DNA from: Bacteroidales bacterium
Lineage (GTDB): Bacteria > Bacteroidota > Bacteroidia > Bacteroidales > UBA932
Reading direction: 5' to 3'
DNA: 46,549 bases
Assembly: GCA_017651225.1 (NCBI GenBank)
Contig: JAGCDF010000067.1
Coordinates: 1-46,549 of the forward strand
The notes beneath the pieces were generated by a model, which ran no database searches, was not told the origin of the DNA, and was given only the letters and a program-made list of their open reading frames with translations. The position numbers and the translations under genes were made by a program. The number at the start of each line of letters is the position of its first letter. Position 1 is the first letter of the stretch. Shown piece after piece: positions 1 through 7,842 of the stretch.

Positions 1-125
1 GTAAGGTGAGCGATACGGTAGGAAAATAAAGCAACCTGACTCTCAGGAGAGCCGGTGTCCTTATTGGACTTCCCGTACTTCGCGAAAATCTCTTGCTTCT
101 TCTCAGGCATCAAATATTCAGCCAT
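1..125 (-). CDS. rpsO: 30S ribosomal protein S15, 5' part (cut by window edge)
   Basis: Reading the minus strand from the ATG at 125-123 gives MAEYLMPEKKQEIFAKYGKS and continues with NKDTGSPESQVALFSYRIAHLT, the N-terminal third of ribosomal protein S15 with its typical KYG-S-N-DTGS-E-QVAL signature. S15 binds 16S rRNA and the platform of the 30S subunit. About 41 of the roughly 89 residues are present; the rest lies beyond base 1. An in-frame ATG at codon 6 is a possible alternative start. A strong promoter and a leader with a GNRA hairpin lie upstream. S15 autoregulates its own mRNA in several bacteria; whether it does here is inference. Confidence 0.93.
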   Translation of the reverse strand, partial: MAEYLMPEKKQEIFAKYGKSNKDTGSPESQVALFSYRIAHL

Positions 126-161
126 CTCAGCAAAAAAATTAAAAGGTTAATATACATCTCT

Positions 162-181
162 TCTTCCCCTTGCGGGAAAAA
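162..181 (-). promoter_or_regulatory. Hairpin at the 5' end of the rpsO leader
   Basis: In the rpsO transcript an 8-bp stem (bases 181-174 with 169-162, including two G.U pairs) closes a GCAA tetraloop at 173-170, which is GNRA type. With the promoter at 187-217 the transcript should begin near 183, so the hairpin would be at the extreme 5' end of a leader of about 58 nt. It could stabilise the mRNA or be part of an S15-binding site; the sequence does not decide between them. Confidence 0.5.
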
Positions 182-186
182 GTGTG

Positions 187-217
187 CAAATTTAGACATA
201 TTTCTCGAAATTCCAAA
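187..217 (-). promoter_or_regulatory. Bacteroidota sigma-ABfr promoter of rpsO
   Basis: On the minus strand TTTG (217-214) is followed after exactly 19 nt by TAAATTTG (194-187), matching the known Bacteroidota consensus TTTG-N19-21-TAnnTTTG. The expected start of transcription is about base 183. Confidence 0.75.
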
Positions 218-296
218 GCATTGCAGAATTTTCAGCGAACGGCAGGCAGTATTCCGATTCGCTCTGCGTTATATATCAGGTTTTCCCAAATATGAC

Positions 297-304
297 TATA
301 TTTG
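297..304 (+). promoter_or_regulatory. -7 box TATATTTG, almost abutting the start codon at 310
   Basis: TATATTTG fits TAnnTTTG. The box ends only 5 nt before the ATG at 310, so transcription would start on or next to the start codon, giving a leaderless or near-leaderless mRNA. No clear -33 TTTG is seen. Confidence 0.5.
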
Positions 305-309
305 CGCCA

Positions 310-1038
310 ATGAAAAAATCAATTCAGTTAACCCTTTGTAGTGTATTCGCTTTACTGGTCGGCGGTTTGACCGCCCCGGCGCAGGTCCCGGCGGAACTGG
401 AGACCTTCCAGGCCACCGCCGGCGCACGCTCCTCCGTCTTCCGGGGGAAGCAGGCCGCCCGATACACTTTCCCCGTCAACGGCCACCCCTATTGGGCGCA
501 GCCCGCTTTCGAAACCGGGGACATGATTTTCGAAGGCAATCTTTACCAGCACATCACCGCGAACATCGACGCCGTCGAGCAGCGCATGCTCGTGCAGCTG
601 CAGGGCAGCCCGATTTCCGTCGCGCTCGCGCCGGGGCAGGTGTCGTCCTTTACGCTGGGCGACCGCAGCTTCGTGGGCGTCGGCCCGGGCGAAAGCCTGC
701 CGGAAGGCTTCTATGAGGTCTTCGGCCAGGGCCCCGAGCAGGTCTACAAGCACGTCGAGAAACACTTGAACAGTTCCGTGAACAACGTCAACGGCAGCGT
801 CATCGGCTACTATGATGAAAACTACCGTTCCGACGTGACTCGCTACTTCAACTATACCGCATCCTATTATTTCCGCGATGCGGCCGGGCACTTCACCCCG
901 TTCAAGGGGCGCGGCGCCCTGATCCGTCAATTCCCGGACCGCAAGCGGCAGATCCGCCAGGGGCTCCGCGCCCTCCAGACGGCCCGGCCGGATTTCGACA
1001 CCTACTGCAAGATGGTCCTCCAAATCGCTGCGCAATGA
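310..1038 (+). CDS. Exported protein of unknown family, first gene of TonB-receptor cluster
   Basis: A 242-residue protein starting MKKSIQLTLCSVFALLVGGL with a signal peptide that probably ends near APAQ. The start at 310 is preferred over the ATG at 292 because it gives a normal signal peptide and the ATG at 292 lies upstream of the -7 box. The mature part has no transmembrane helix and no family I recognise. It is rich in aromatic residues toward the C-terminus (YYDENYRSDVTRYFNYTASYYF). Its last codons overlap the start of the TonB-dependent receptor by 4 bp (ATGA), which suggests translational coupling and a joint role at the cell envelope. A periplasmic location is inference from the signal peptide. 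Confidence 0.75.
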   Translation: MKKSIQLTLCSVFALLVGGLTAPAQVPAELETFQATAGARSSVFRGKQAARYTFPVNGHPYWAQPAFETGDMIFEGNLYQHITANIDAVEQRMLVQLQGSPISVALAPGQVSSFTLGDRSFVGVGPGESLPEGFYEVFGQGPEQVYKHVEKHLNSSVNNVNGSVIGYYDENYRSDVTRYFNYTASYYFRDAAGHFTPFKGRGALIRQFPDRKRQIRQGLRALQTARPDFDTYCKMVLQIAAQ

Positions 1039-3686
1039 GAAGAGTTCTGATTTCCCTCCTGCTGGCCCTCTCGCTGGGCGCCAGCCTGTCCGCGCAGGAC
1101 CTCCTGGAGGTCAAGCGCGTGGAGCTGGATTCGCTCGTGCACTTCCTGCGCCGCGAATTCCAGCCCGACATCTATTATGTCAAGGACGAAGCCGAGCAGT
1201 CCACCTTCAGCGTGAGCGCCCCGCGCGCCCAGTTCCTGGACGCCGCCTTCGACGCGCTGCGTGAGAAAGGCTACATCATCAGCAGCTACGGCTCCGCCCG
1301 CTTCATCCTCCACAGCAAATCCGTCTTCGCCTCCCTGCCCGCCGGCTACTTCGACGACAGCGCCAGCCGCCTCAGCGACGACAGCGGCCTGCAGCAGTAC
1401 CTCGCCGAGCAGAGCGCCGTGGTCACGTTCCAGAACAAGGTCTATGAGATCGGCGAAAGCAGCGCCAACCGCCACGGCAAGGTGTACCTCAGCGGCCACG
1501 TCCGCGACGTCGCCAGCGGCGAGCCCCTCGTGGGCGTGTCCGTCTACGACGACAAGACCGGCGCCTACACCGTCACCGACGCCGCCGGCTTCTACCGCGT
1601 GGCCCTGCCCGTGGGAGACAACCTCCTCAACCTGAGCGGCTATTCGCTCGAGGACATGCGCCTCACCCTCAAGGTCTGGGACGACGGCGTGCTCGACGTC
1701 GTGATGAAGGAGAAGGTTCTCGCCCTCACGGGCGCCGTGGTCTCCGCCGACGCCGTCTCGCACCACCGCAACGCGATGATGGGCATCGAGCGCGTCCGCA
1801 TGGAGGTGATCAACAAGATCCCGTCCGCCTTCGGCGAAGGCGACATCATCAAGGCCGTCCTCACCCTGCCGGGCGTGAAGTCCGTGGGCGAGGCGTCCAG
1901 CGGCTTCAACGTCCGCGGCGGTTCCGCCGACCAGAACCTCATCCTGTTCAACGACGGCACCATCTACAACCCCACGCACCTGTTCGGCATCTTCTCGGCC
2001 TTCAACCCCGACGTCGTCAGCGAAGTGGAGCTCTATAAGAGCAGCATCCCCGCCGAATTCGGCGGACGCATCTCTTCGGTGCTCGACGTGCGCAGCCGCG
2101 AGGGCAATGCCAACAAGATCGCCGGCTCGCTGGGCATCGGCCTGCTGACGAGCCACCTCCACCTCGAGGGGCCCCTCGTCAAGGGCAGGACCACCTTCCT
2201 GCTCGGCGGACGCACCACCTACTCCAACTGGCTGCTGAACCTGCTCCCCAAGACCAGCGAATACGCCGGCGGACGGGCCTCCTTCAGCGACATCAATGCG
2301 TCCATCACCCACAAGATCAACGATGCCAACACCCTGCAGGCCTACTTCTACTGGTCGCGGGACGGCTTCGACTTCTCGCGCGACCCGGCCTTCCGCTACG
2401 CCAACCTCAACGCCTCGGTCAAGTGGCGCAGCCGCCTGGGCAGCCGCCTCAACCTCACGACCGTGGCCGGTTACGACCAGTACGGCGCGCGCCTGGAGAA
2501 CAGCCTGGGCCAGAACCAGATGTCCGGCTACAGCGTGGACACCCAGATCCGCCAGGGCTTCGCCAAAGCCACCTTCCGCTACACCGTGACGGACGCCCAC
2601 GACCTCTCGTTCGGCGCCCACGCCACCTATTATAATCTGCAGCCGGGCACCATGGCGCCGCTCTACAGTGGCGCATCGTTGGTCAAGACCTGGTCGCTCG
2701 ACCGCCAGCAGGCCCTGGAGCCTGCGCTCTTCGCCAGCGACAGCTGGACCATCAACCAGAAACTCACCCTGGAGGCCGGCGTTCGCCTGTCCGGCCTGCT
2801 GGCCCTGAATCCCGCCAAGTTCTACCTGACGCCCGAATTCCGCCTGTCCGGCAAATACTCCTTCCGCGACAACCTCTCGGTCAAGGCCGGCTTCAACACG
2901 ATGAGCCAGCACATCCACCTGATCTCCAACACCTCCTCCATCTCCCCGATCGACACCTGGCAGCTGTCCTCCGACCGCATCCGCCCGCAGACCGGCTGGC
3001 AGGCCGCCGCCGGCCTATACTGGACCATCGCGAACGGCACCGTCGACCTGACGCTGGAGGGTTACTACAAGCGCACCGCGCACCAGCTGGACTACAAGTC
3101 CGGCGCCACCACCCTGATGAACCCGCACCTCGCCGACGACCTCGTGGAAACCTACGGCAAGGCCTACGGCGTGGAGTTCATGATCAAGAAGACCTCCGGC
3201 AAGCTCACCGGCTGGCTGTCCTACTCCTATTCCCGCACGCAGCTGCGTGAAATGCTGGACCGCGGCGTGGAGACCATCAACGGCGGCGCCTGGTACAACG
3301 CCCCGCACGACAAGCCGCACGAGGTCAAGTTCACGGGGAACTACAAGTTCACCCACCGCTTCTCCATCTCCACCAACGTCGAGTACGCCACCGGCCGCCC
3401 CGTCACCCTGCCCATCGGTACCTTCCAGTATGGCGGCGGCACGCGCATCGCCTACTCGGAACGCAACACCTACCGTATCCCGGATTACTTCCGCCTGGAC
3501 CTCGCCATCAACATCGAGCCCGGCCACTACCTCCGGCAGTTCTCGCACATGTCCTGGACCATCGGCGTCTACAACGTCACCGCGCGCAAGAACGCCTACT
3601 CGCTCTTCTTCAACGGCACCGACAGCTACATGCTCTCCGTCTTCGCCTGCCCGATTCCGTACATCAACCTCAATCTGAAATTCTAA
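1035..3686 (+). CDS. TonB-dependent outer-membrane receptor with STN and carboxypeptidase-like domains
   Basis: 883 residues with a signal peptide (MRRVLISLLLALSLGASLSA). Domains in order: an STN-like domain (about 27-95), a carboxypeptidase-D regulatory-like domain (about 153-232, GHVRDVASGEPLVGVSVYD), a plug (about 260-355, GFNVRGGSADQNLILFNDG, then EFGGRISSVLDV), and a 22-strand-type barrel ending in INLNLKF with the expected terminal Phe. Such receptors import large or scarce ligands using energy from ExbBD-TonB, whose genes occur at 41031-42925. It is not of the long SusC type and no SusD gene is adjacent. STN domains normally signal to an anti-sigma factor, but none is encoded nearby. 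The substrate cannot be read from the sequence. Confidence 0.93.
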   Translation: MRRVLISLLLALSLGASLSAQDLLEVKRVELDSLVHFLRREFQPDIYYVKDEAEQSTFSVSAPRAQFLDAAFDALREKGYIISSYGSARFILHSKSVFASLPAGYFDDSASRLSDDSGLQQYLAEQSAVVTFQNKVYEIGESSANRHGKVYLSGHVRDVASGEPLVGVSVYDDKTGAYTVTDAAGFYRVALPVGDNLLNLSGYSLEDMRLTLKVWDDGVLDVVMKEKVLALTGAVVSADAVSHHRNAMMGIERVRMEVINKIPSAFGEGDIIKAVLTLPGVKSVGEASSGFNVRGGSADQNLILFNDGTIYNPTHLFGIFSAFNPDVVSEVELYKSSIPAEFGGRISSVLDVRSREGNANKIAGSLGIGLLTSHLHLEGPLVKGRTTFLLGGRTTYSNWLLNLLPKTSEYAGGRASFSDINASITHKINDANTLQAYFYWSRDGFDFSRDPAFRYANLNASVKWRSRLGSRLNLTTVAGYDQYGARLENSLGQNQMSGYSVDTQIRQGFAKATFRYTVTDAHDLSFGAHATYYNLQPGTMAPLYSGASLVKTWSLDRQQALEPALFASDSWTINQKLTLEAGVRLSGLLALNPAKFYLTPEFRLSGKYSFRDNLSVKAGFNTMSQHIHLISNTSSISPIDTWQLSSDRIRPQTGWQAAAGLYWTIANGTVDLTLEGYYKRTAHQLDYKSGATTLMNPHLADDLVETYGKAYGVEFMIKKTSGKLTGWLSYSYSRTQLREMLDRGVETINGGAWYNAPHDKPHEVKFTGNYKFTHRFSISTNVEYATGRPVTLPIGTFQYGGGTRIAYSERNTYRIPDYFRLDLAINIEPGHYLRQFSHMSWTIGVYNVTARKNAYSLFFNGTDSYMLSVFACPIPYINLNLKF

Positions 3687-4957
3687 TGGCTACGAACTTC
3701 TTTTTCCGCACCGCGGCCCTGGCCGCCACGCTGATCGCCGCTGCCGCCTGCGTCTATCCCTACGAGGTTGATATCGACTATAACGGCGATCTCCCCCTCG
3801 TGGTCGAGGGCGACATCCATGTCGGAGGCCTGACGACCGTCAGACTGAGCTACGTTCATCCCTTCAATGCGACGGAGGAAGACTATTACCGGATCCCGTT
3901 CGCCACCGGCTATATCGAAGGCGAGGACGGCACCCGGATTGATCAGGATGATTCTGGCGCCGGACTTCCGGACTACCCGGGATTTCCGACCCACGATGGC
4001 TGGCTAACCTCTTCCTCCTCCGCTTACCCCTTGGGCTTTCCCTCCAATACGCTGACCTTCCACACGGAGAATCTGTCCCTCGGCCAGCGTTACCGCCTGC
4101 ACCTGGAGACCTATAACCCGGAGAGCGGCGGCGTGGCCAACGTGTTCGAATCCGAATGGCTGACCCCGCTGGACGCTCCGACGATCGACGGCCTGAACTA
4201 CAGCCACCATCCGGAGTACGAAGAACTCTGGGTCGGCCTGAGCATGCACTGCAACGGCGCCCACCACTTCCGCTGGACCTTCTCCGAGACCTGGGAATAC
4301 CACAGCGACATCCCCACCTCTTACGAGTACAAACCGTTCCAGAGGAAGGTCGGACTCTTTGATGGTCCCACCCTGTATTACTGCTGGGACTCCGCCAACT
4401 CCTCCAGCATCAATATCTTCTCGACCGCCAACCAGACCGACGACCGCTTCGAAGAGCTGGCCTTCCACACTATCCCCTTGAGTAACAGGCGCCTGCAGGT
4501 GATGTACCGGATCCAGGTCCGGCTGGAGGCTATGAGCGAAAACGCCTACAACTACTGGTACAACATCCAGCAGAACTCCGAGGGCCAGGGCTCCATCTTC
4601 GCCCCGACACCCAGTGAGATGGCGAGCAACATCCACTGCATCACGGACCCGAGCATCCAGGTGATGGGCTACCTCAACGCCGCCGTCCAGACGGAGGCCA
4701 CCATGTACTACGACAACGCCATCGAGCATTACTACAAGCCGGGCCTCCCGTTTGAGCGCTATGACGAGAAGGTGTCCGTCAAGCAGCTCGATTCCATGGA
4801 CTACTGGTATTCACACGGATACCTCCCCTATCAGGAGATCTATGAGGGAACCATGGAGCCTTCTCATTATATGTGGGCCCAGGGCATTTGCATCGACTGC
4901 CGGAAACTGGGCGGCACGAAGGTCAAGCCGAAAGGATGGCCCACCCCAGACAGATAA
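3686..4957 (+). CDS. DUF4249 family lipoprotein
   Basis: 423 residues. The N-terminus is hydrophobic and ends in AAAAC (Cys 22), a weak lipobox, followed by the VYPYEVDIDYNGDLPLVVEG pattern typical of DUF4249 proteins. An Ig-like N-terminal part is followed by a long mixed region. The start codon shares one base with the receptor stop codon (TAATG). DUF4249 lipoproteins regularly sit directly after TonB-dependent receptors in Bacteroidota and are thought to be surface or periplasmic partners; the biochemical role is unknown. Confidence 0.85.
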   Translation: MATNFFFRTAALAATLIAAAACVYPYEVDIDYNGDLPLVVEGDIHVGGLTTVRLSYVHPFNATEEDYYRIPFATGYIEGEDGTRIDQDDSGAGLPDYPGFPTHDGWLTSSSSAYPLGFPSNTLTFHTENLSLGQRYRLHLETYNPESGGVANVFESEWLTPLDAPTIDGLNYSHHPEYEELWVGLSMHCNGAHHFRWTFSETWEYHSDIPTSYEYKPFQRKVGLFDGPTLYYCWDSANSSSINIFSTANQTDDRFEELAFHTIPLSNRRLQVMYRIQVRLEAMSENAYNYWYNIQQNSEGQGSIFAPTPSEMASNIHCITDPSIQVMGYLNAAVQTEATMYYDNAIEHYYKPGLPFERYDEKVSVKQLDSMDYWYSHGYLPYQEIYEGTMEPSHYMWAQGICIDCRKLGGTKVKPKGWPTPDR

Positions 4958-4969
4958 AATCCAATCATT

Positions 4970-6658
4970 ATGAAAAGAATCCTTTCCCTATATATCCTTC
5001 TCCTGCTGATGCCGCTGCTCTCCCTCCAGGGAGCGGAGCGGCTGCGCGAGCGCGTTTACCTCTCCACGGACCGCGATGTCTATGTGGCCGGCGACCGGGT
5101 CTGGCTGTCCGCCTGGTGCCTGGATGCCGGGACGGGTCGGCTCTCCGCATTCAGCAAGACGGCCTATGTGGAAGTCCATTCCCCGACCGGTATGGTCCAG
5201 ACGGCCAAGATCGCCCTGGACGGCGGGCGCGGCGCGGGTTTCCTGACCCTGCCCACCACCCTGCCCAGCGGCAACTACCGGCTCCTGGCCTACACCAGGC
5301 TGGGCGCCTCGGAAGAAGGATTTGATCCCCTCTCCGGCGTCCGGACGCTGTCCGTCTTCAACACCTTCAGCACGGAGCGCGTCGAGGACGGCGTGACGGT
5401 CGTCAAGCAGGCGCCCGACGCCCCAGCCGCAGTCCCCGCCAGCGGCTCGCTGCACCTCGAGGCCGGCAGCGCCGCCCCGGCCGGGACCACGCGCATCCGC
5501 CTGTCCAACGACGGGGCGGAAGCGGTCAGCTTCAGCCTGAGCGTCCGTCACGACGACGGCATCCCCGCACCGGCAGGCAAGCACATCGCCGACTTCGTCC
5601 GCGAGATCCGCGCCCTGCCGGCCGCCCGCGGCTTCGACGACAGCGTGGTGCCTGAATACGAAGGAGAAATCATCCGCGCACGCGTCATCGGAGAGAGCGG
5701 CGTGGGCGGGCAGGTCATGAACCAATACGCTTTCATCTCCTCTCCCGGCACCGGAGAGAATGTCTATTCCGAAGCCATCGACCCGGACGGCACGGCCACC
5801 TTCTATACCGCCAACATCTACGGCGACCGGGAGATGTTCCTCGAAATCGAGGGTCTCGACGCCGGTCAGTCCTGCCACCTGGAGATCCAGAGCCCCTTCC
5901 TGAACCTGCCGGTCGGCGACATCCCGGCCCTGCAGCTGTACGCCGGCTGGGCCCCTGCGCTCGAACTGCGGGGCCTGGGGATGCAACTGGAGAAGAATTT
6001 CAACGCGGACACGCTCTATGCCGCGCTCCCCGCCCGGGTCCACCGCATTTTCGACGAGCGCGAGCGCAAGCGTTACATCCTGGACGACTACACCCGTTTC
6101 CCGGTGATGGAGGAACTCTTCACCGAGTTTATCCAGGAAGTCCGCATACGGCGCATGAACGGTGGTCGCGGCCTGCAGGTCTGGCAGCCGGACCGGATGG
6201 GCAACTTCCTGTTCCTGCCGGGAAGCGCACTGGTCCTGCTGGACGGCATCCCCGTCCTGGACCATGCCAAGATCCTCGACTACGATCCCCTGCTGGTCAA
6301 ATACATTGACATCTACGCCGACAACTACCTGTTCGGCGCCCGGAGTTTCCCGGGCGTGGTGAACTTCATCACCTACAAGGGTTCGCTCCCCTCGATGCAG
6401 TTCGACAGCCAGGTCCGCGTCGCGGACTTCCAGGGCTGCGCCCTGCCGCTGGCCTACACCTGTGCCGGCGTGGGCGGCGACTATCCGGACTACCGCCAGA
6501 CGATCTACTGGCATCCGCTGCTGACCCTCGCCCCGGGCGAGAGCGTGGAGCTGGAATGCAAAACGCCCGCCTACAGCGGACGTTTCGATGTGGTCGCGGA
6601 AGGGCTGAGCGCCCGGGGCGAGGCCGTCTCGGCGCAGGCTACGCTGAACGTTCGATGA
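4970..6658 (+). CDS. Exported MG2/plug-like domain protein
   Basis: 562 residues, signal peptide MKRILSLYILLLLMPLLSLQ. The segment at about 26-115 (RVYLSTDRDVYVAGDRVWLS, then LPSGNYRLLAYT) is a macroglobulin MG2-type domain. Near 405-475 a TonB-plug-like stretch is seen (LVLLDGIPVLDHAKILDYDP, then FGARSFPGVVNFITYKG), and the end (YWHPLLTLAPGESVELECKT) resembles the C-terminal beta domain of these proteins. Relatives I know of are usually 800-900 residues, so this is a short version. It begins 12 nt after the DUF4249 stop and closes the four-gene cluster. Its last 20 bp overlap the end of the convergent glycosyltransferase gene. Role inferred: envelope partner of the receptor. Confidence 0.7.
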   Translation: MKRILSLYILLLLMPLLSLQGAERLRERVYLSTDRDVYVAGDRVWLSAWCLDAGTGRLSAFSKTAYVEVHSPTGMVQTAKIALDGGRGAGFLTLPTTLPSGNYRLLAYTRLGASEEGFDPLSGVRTLSVFNTFSTERVEDGVTVVKQAPDAPAAVPASGSLHLEAGSAAPAGTTRIRLSNDGAEAVSFSLSVRHDDGIPAPAGKHIADFVREIRALPAARGFDDSVVPEYEGEIIRARVIGESGVGGQVMNQYAFISSPGTGENVYSEAIDPDGTATFYTANIYGDREMFLEIEGLDAGQSCHLEIQSPFLNLPVGDIPALQLYAGWAPALELRGLGMQLEKNFNADTLYAALPARVHRIFDERERKRYILDDYTRFPVMEELFTEFIQEVRIRRMNGGRGLQVWQPDRMGNFLFLPGSALVLLDGIPVLDHAKILDYDPLLVKYIDIYADNYLFGARSFPGVVNFITYKGSLPSMQFDSQVRVADFQGCALPLAYTCAGVGGDYPDYRQTIYWHPLLTLAPGESVELECKTPAYSGRFDVVAEGLSARGEAVSAQATLNVR

Positions 6659-7841
6659 GCGGCAGGCCGCGGCTGCGCAGCAGCGCATTGTAGCGGTCGA
6701 TCACCTCTTCCACGCAATCTTCCCACGAGCGGACAAGGGTCTTGGACGCCTGCACGCCCACGCGATGCACGCGTTCGGGGTCGTGGATCAGCTCCCTGAG
6801 GAGTTGCGCCAGCTTGTCCGGGTCATTCTCCACCAGGAAACCGTTTTCGCCGTCATGAAGGACAGCGGAGGCCGTTGATCCGATCGCCATGACCGAAGGC
6901 GTGTGCAGGGCCGCGGCTTCGCGCACGACGAGCGGCGCGTTGTCGTAGAGCGAGGGGAAGACGAACAGGTCGGAAGCGGCGTAGTAATCGACGATCTTCG
7001 CGCGGTCGGTGATGGTGCCGACGAAGGTCACTTTGCCGTCCAGGCCCTTTTCGCTGACCATCGCCTTCATCTCCTCGGCGGCATAGCCGTTGCCCACGAA
7101 GAACATCTTGAACGGGACGTCGTCCAGGCGGGACAGCGCCTCGATGGTCAGCTGCGGATTCTTCTGCCAGATGTGCTGGCCCACGAAGAGCAGCACGAAC
7201 TCCTCCGGGGCGATGCCCAGCCGCTGCCGGGCCTCCACGAAGTATTTCTCGGGATAGTCCGCCACGAGGTCGGAACCGTTGTCCATCACCTCCACGTGGC
7301 CTTTGTAGCCATACTCGCGGATCACGTCGATGACGGACTCCTGCGGCACCCAGACCAGATCGGCGCGCTCGAAGAAGTCGACGACCGAGTCGATCACCAT
7401 GTCCACGACGATCTTCGGAAGGAGCTTGCCGAAATCGTCCCGGTACTTGGAGTGGAACGTGGCCACTAGCGGAATCTTCTGCAGCCGGGAGATACGCAGG
7501 GCCGCATTGCCGGCAGAGAAAGGCGTATGCGCGTGCACAATCTTGAAGCGCGTCGTGGCAATCTTGGCCAGGTAGGTCGGATCCATCTCAGCAACGCCCG
7601 TCACGTAAGGATGCCGTCCGGGGATGGGAATGGACATGTAGTCGAAGACCTTGTAGTCATGCACGCTGTAATCCGCCTTCGGGACGTGGGGCGTGACGAC
7701 GGCCACGCCGCCCACCTTCTTCTGCAGCCAGTTGGCGTAGTTCTCCATGCAGACGGACACGCCGTCCATCACAGGCGGAAATATCTCGCAGAAAAGGCCG
7801 ACATTGGCCTGTTCCGGATTGAATACGGTCGGTTTCGCCAT
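6639..7841 (-). CDS. Glycosyltransferase family 4 (GT-B fold)
   Basis: 400 residues without signal peptide. The N-terminal domain has the GT4 acceptor-side pattern (FCEIFPPVMDGVSVCMENYA, then HAHTPFSAGNAALRISRLQKIPLVATFHSKY). The C-terminal domain has the nucleotide-sugar half (LLFVGQHIWQKNPQLTIEAL, then SDLFVFPSLYDNAPLVVREA). In the usual E-x7-E motif the first acid is Asp (DNAPLVVRE). It resembles enzymes that glycosylate lipids such as diacylglycerol or phosphatidylinositol, but the acceptor cannot be deduced. It starts one base after the stop of the membrane protein at 7843-10077, so the two form an operon. Confidence 0.88.
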   Translation of the reverse strand: MAKPTVFNPEQANVGLFCEIFPPVMDGVSVCMENYANWLQKKVGGVAVVTPHVPKADYSVHDYKVFDYMSIPIPGRHPYVTGVAEMDPTYLAKIATTRFKIVHAHTPFSAGNAALRISRLQKIPLVATFHSKYRDDFGKLLPKIVVDMVIDSVVDFFERADLVWVPQESVIDVIREYGYKGHVEVMDNGSDLVADYPEKYFVEARQRLGIAPEEFVLLFVGQHIWQKNPQLTIEALSRLDDVPFKMFFVGNGYAAEEMKAMVSEKGLDGKVTFVGTITDRAKIVDYYAASDLFVFPSLYDNAPLVVREAAALHTPSVMAIGSTASAVLHDGENGFLVENDPDKLAQLLRELIHDPERVHRVGVQASKTLVRSWEDCVEEVIDRYNALLRSRGLPLIERSA

Positions 7842-7842
7842 A

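Noticed and set aside
93-341. Small plus-strand frame upstream of the first gene
   Set aside because: It overlaps rpsO and its promoter and has no plausible start signal or family.
1002-2918. A 638-codon open frame opposite the TonB receptor, and similar long frames opposite ppdK, the macroglobulin, the EF-hand protein and batD-batE
   Set aside because: They run antisense to clearly recognisable genes, have the composition expected of GC-rich shadows (runs of V, A, G, D, E, H) and show no family pattern.
1035-3686. SusC-type polysaccharide uptake receptor
   Set aside because: Too short, no SusD gene and the neighbours are DUF4249 and MG2 proteins instead.
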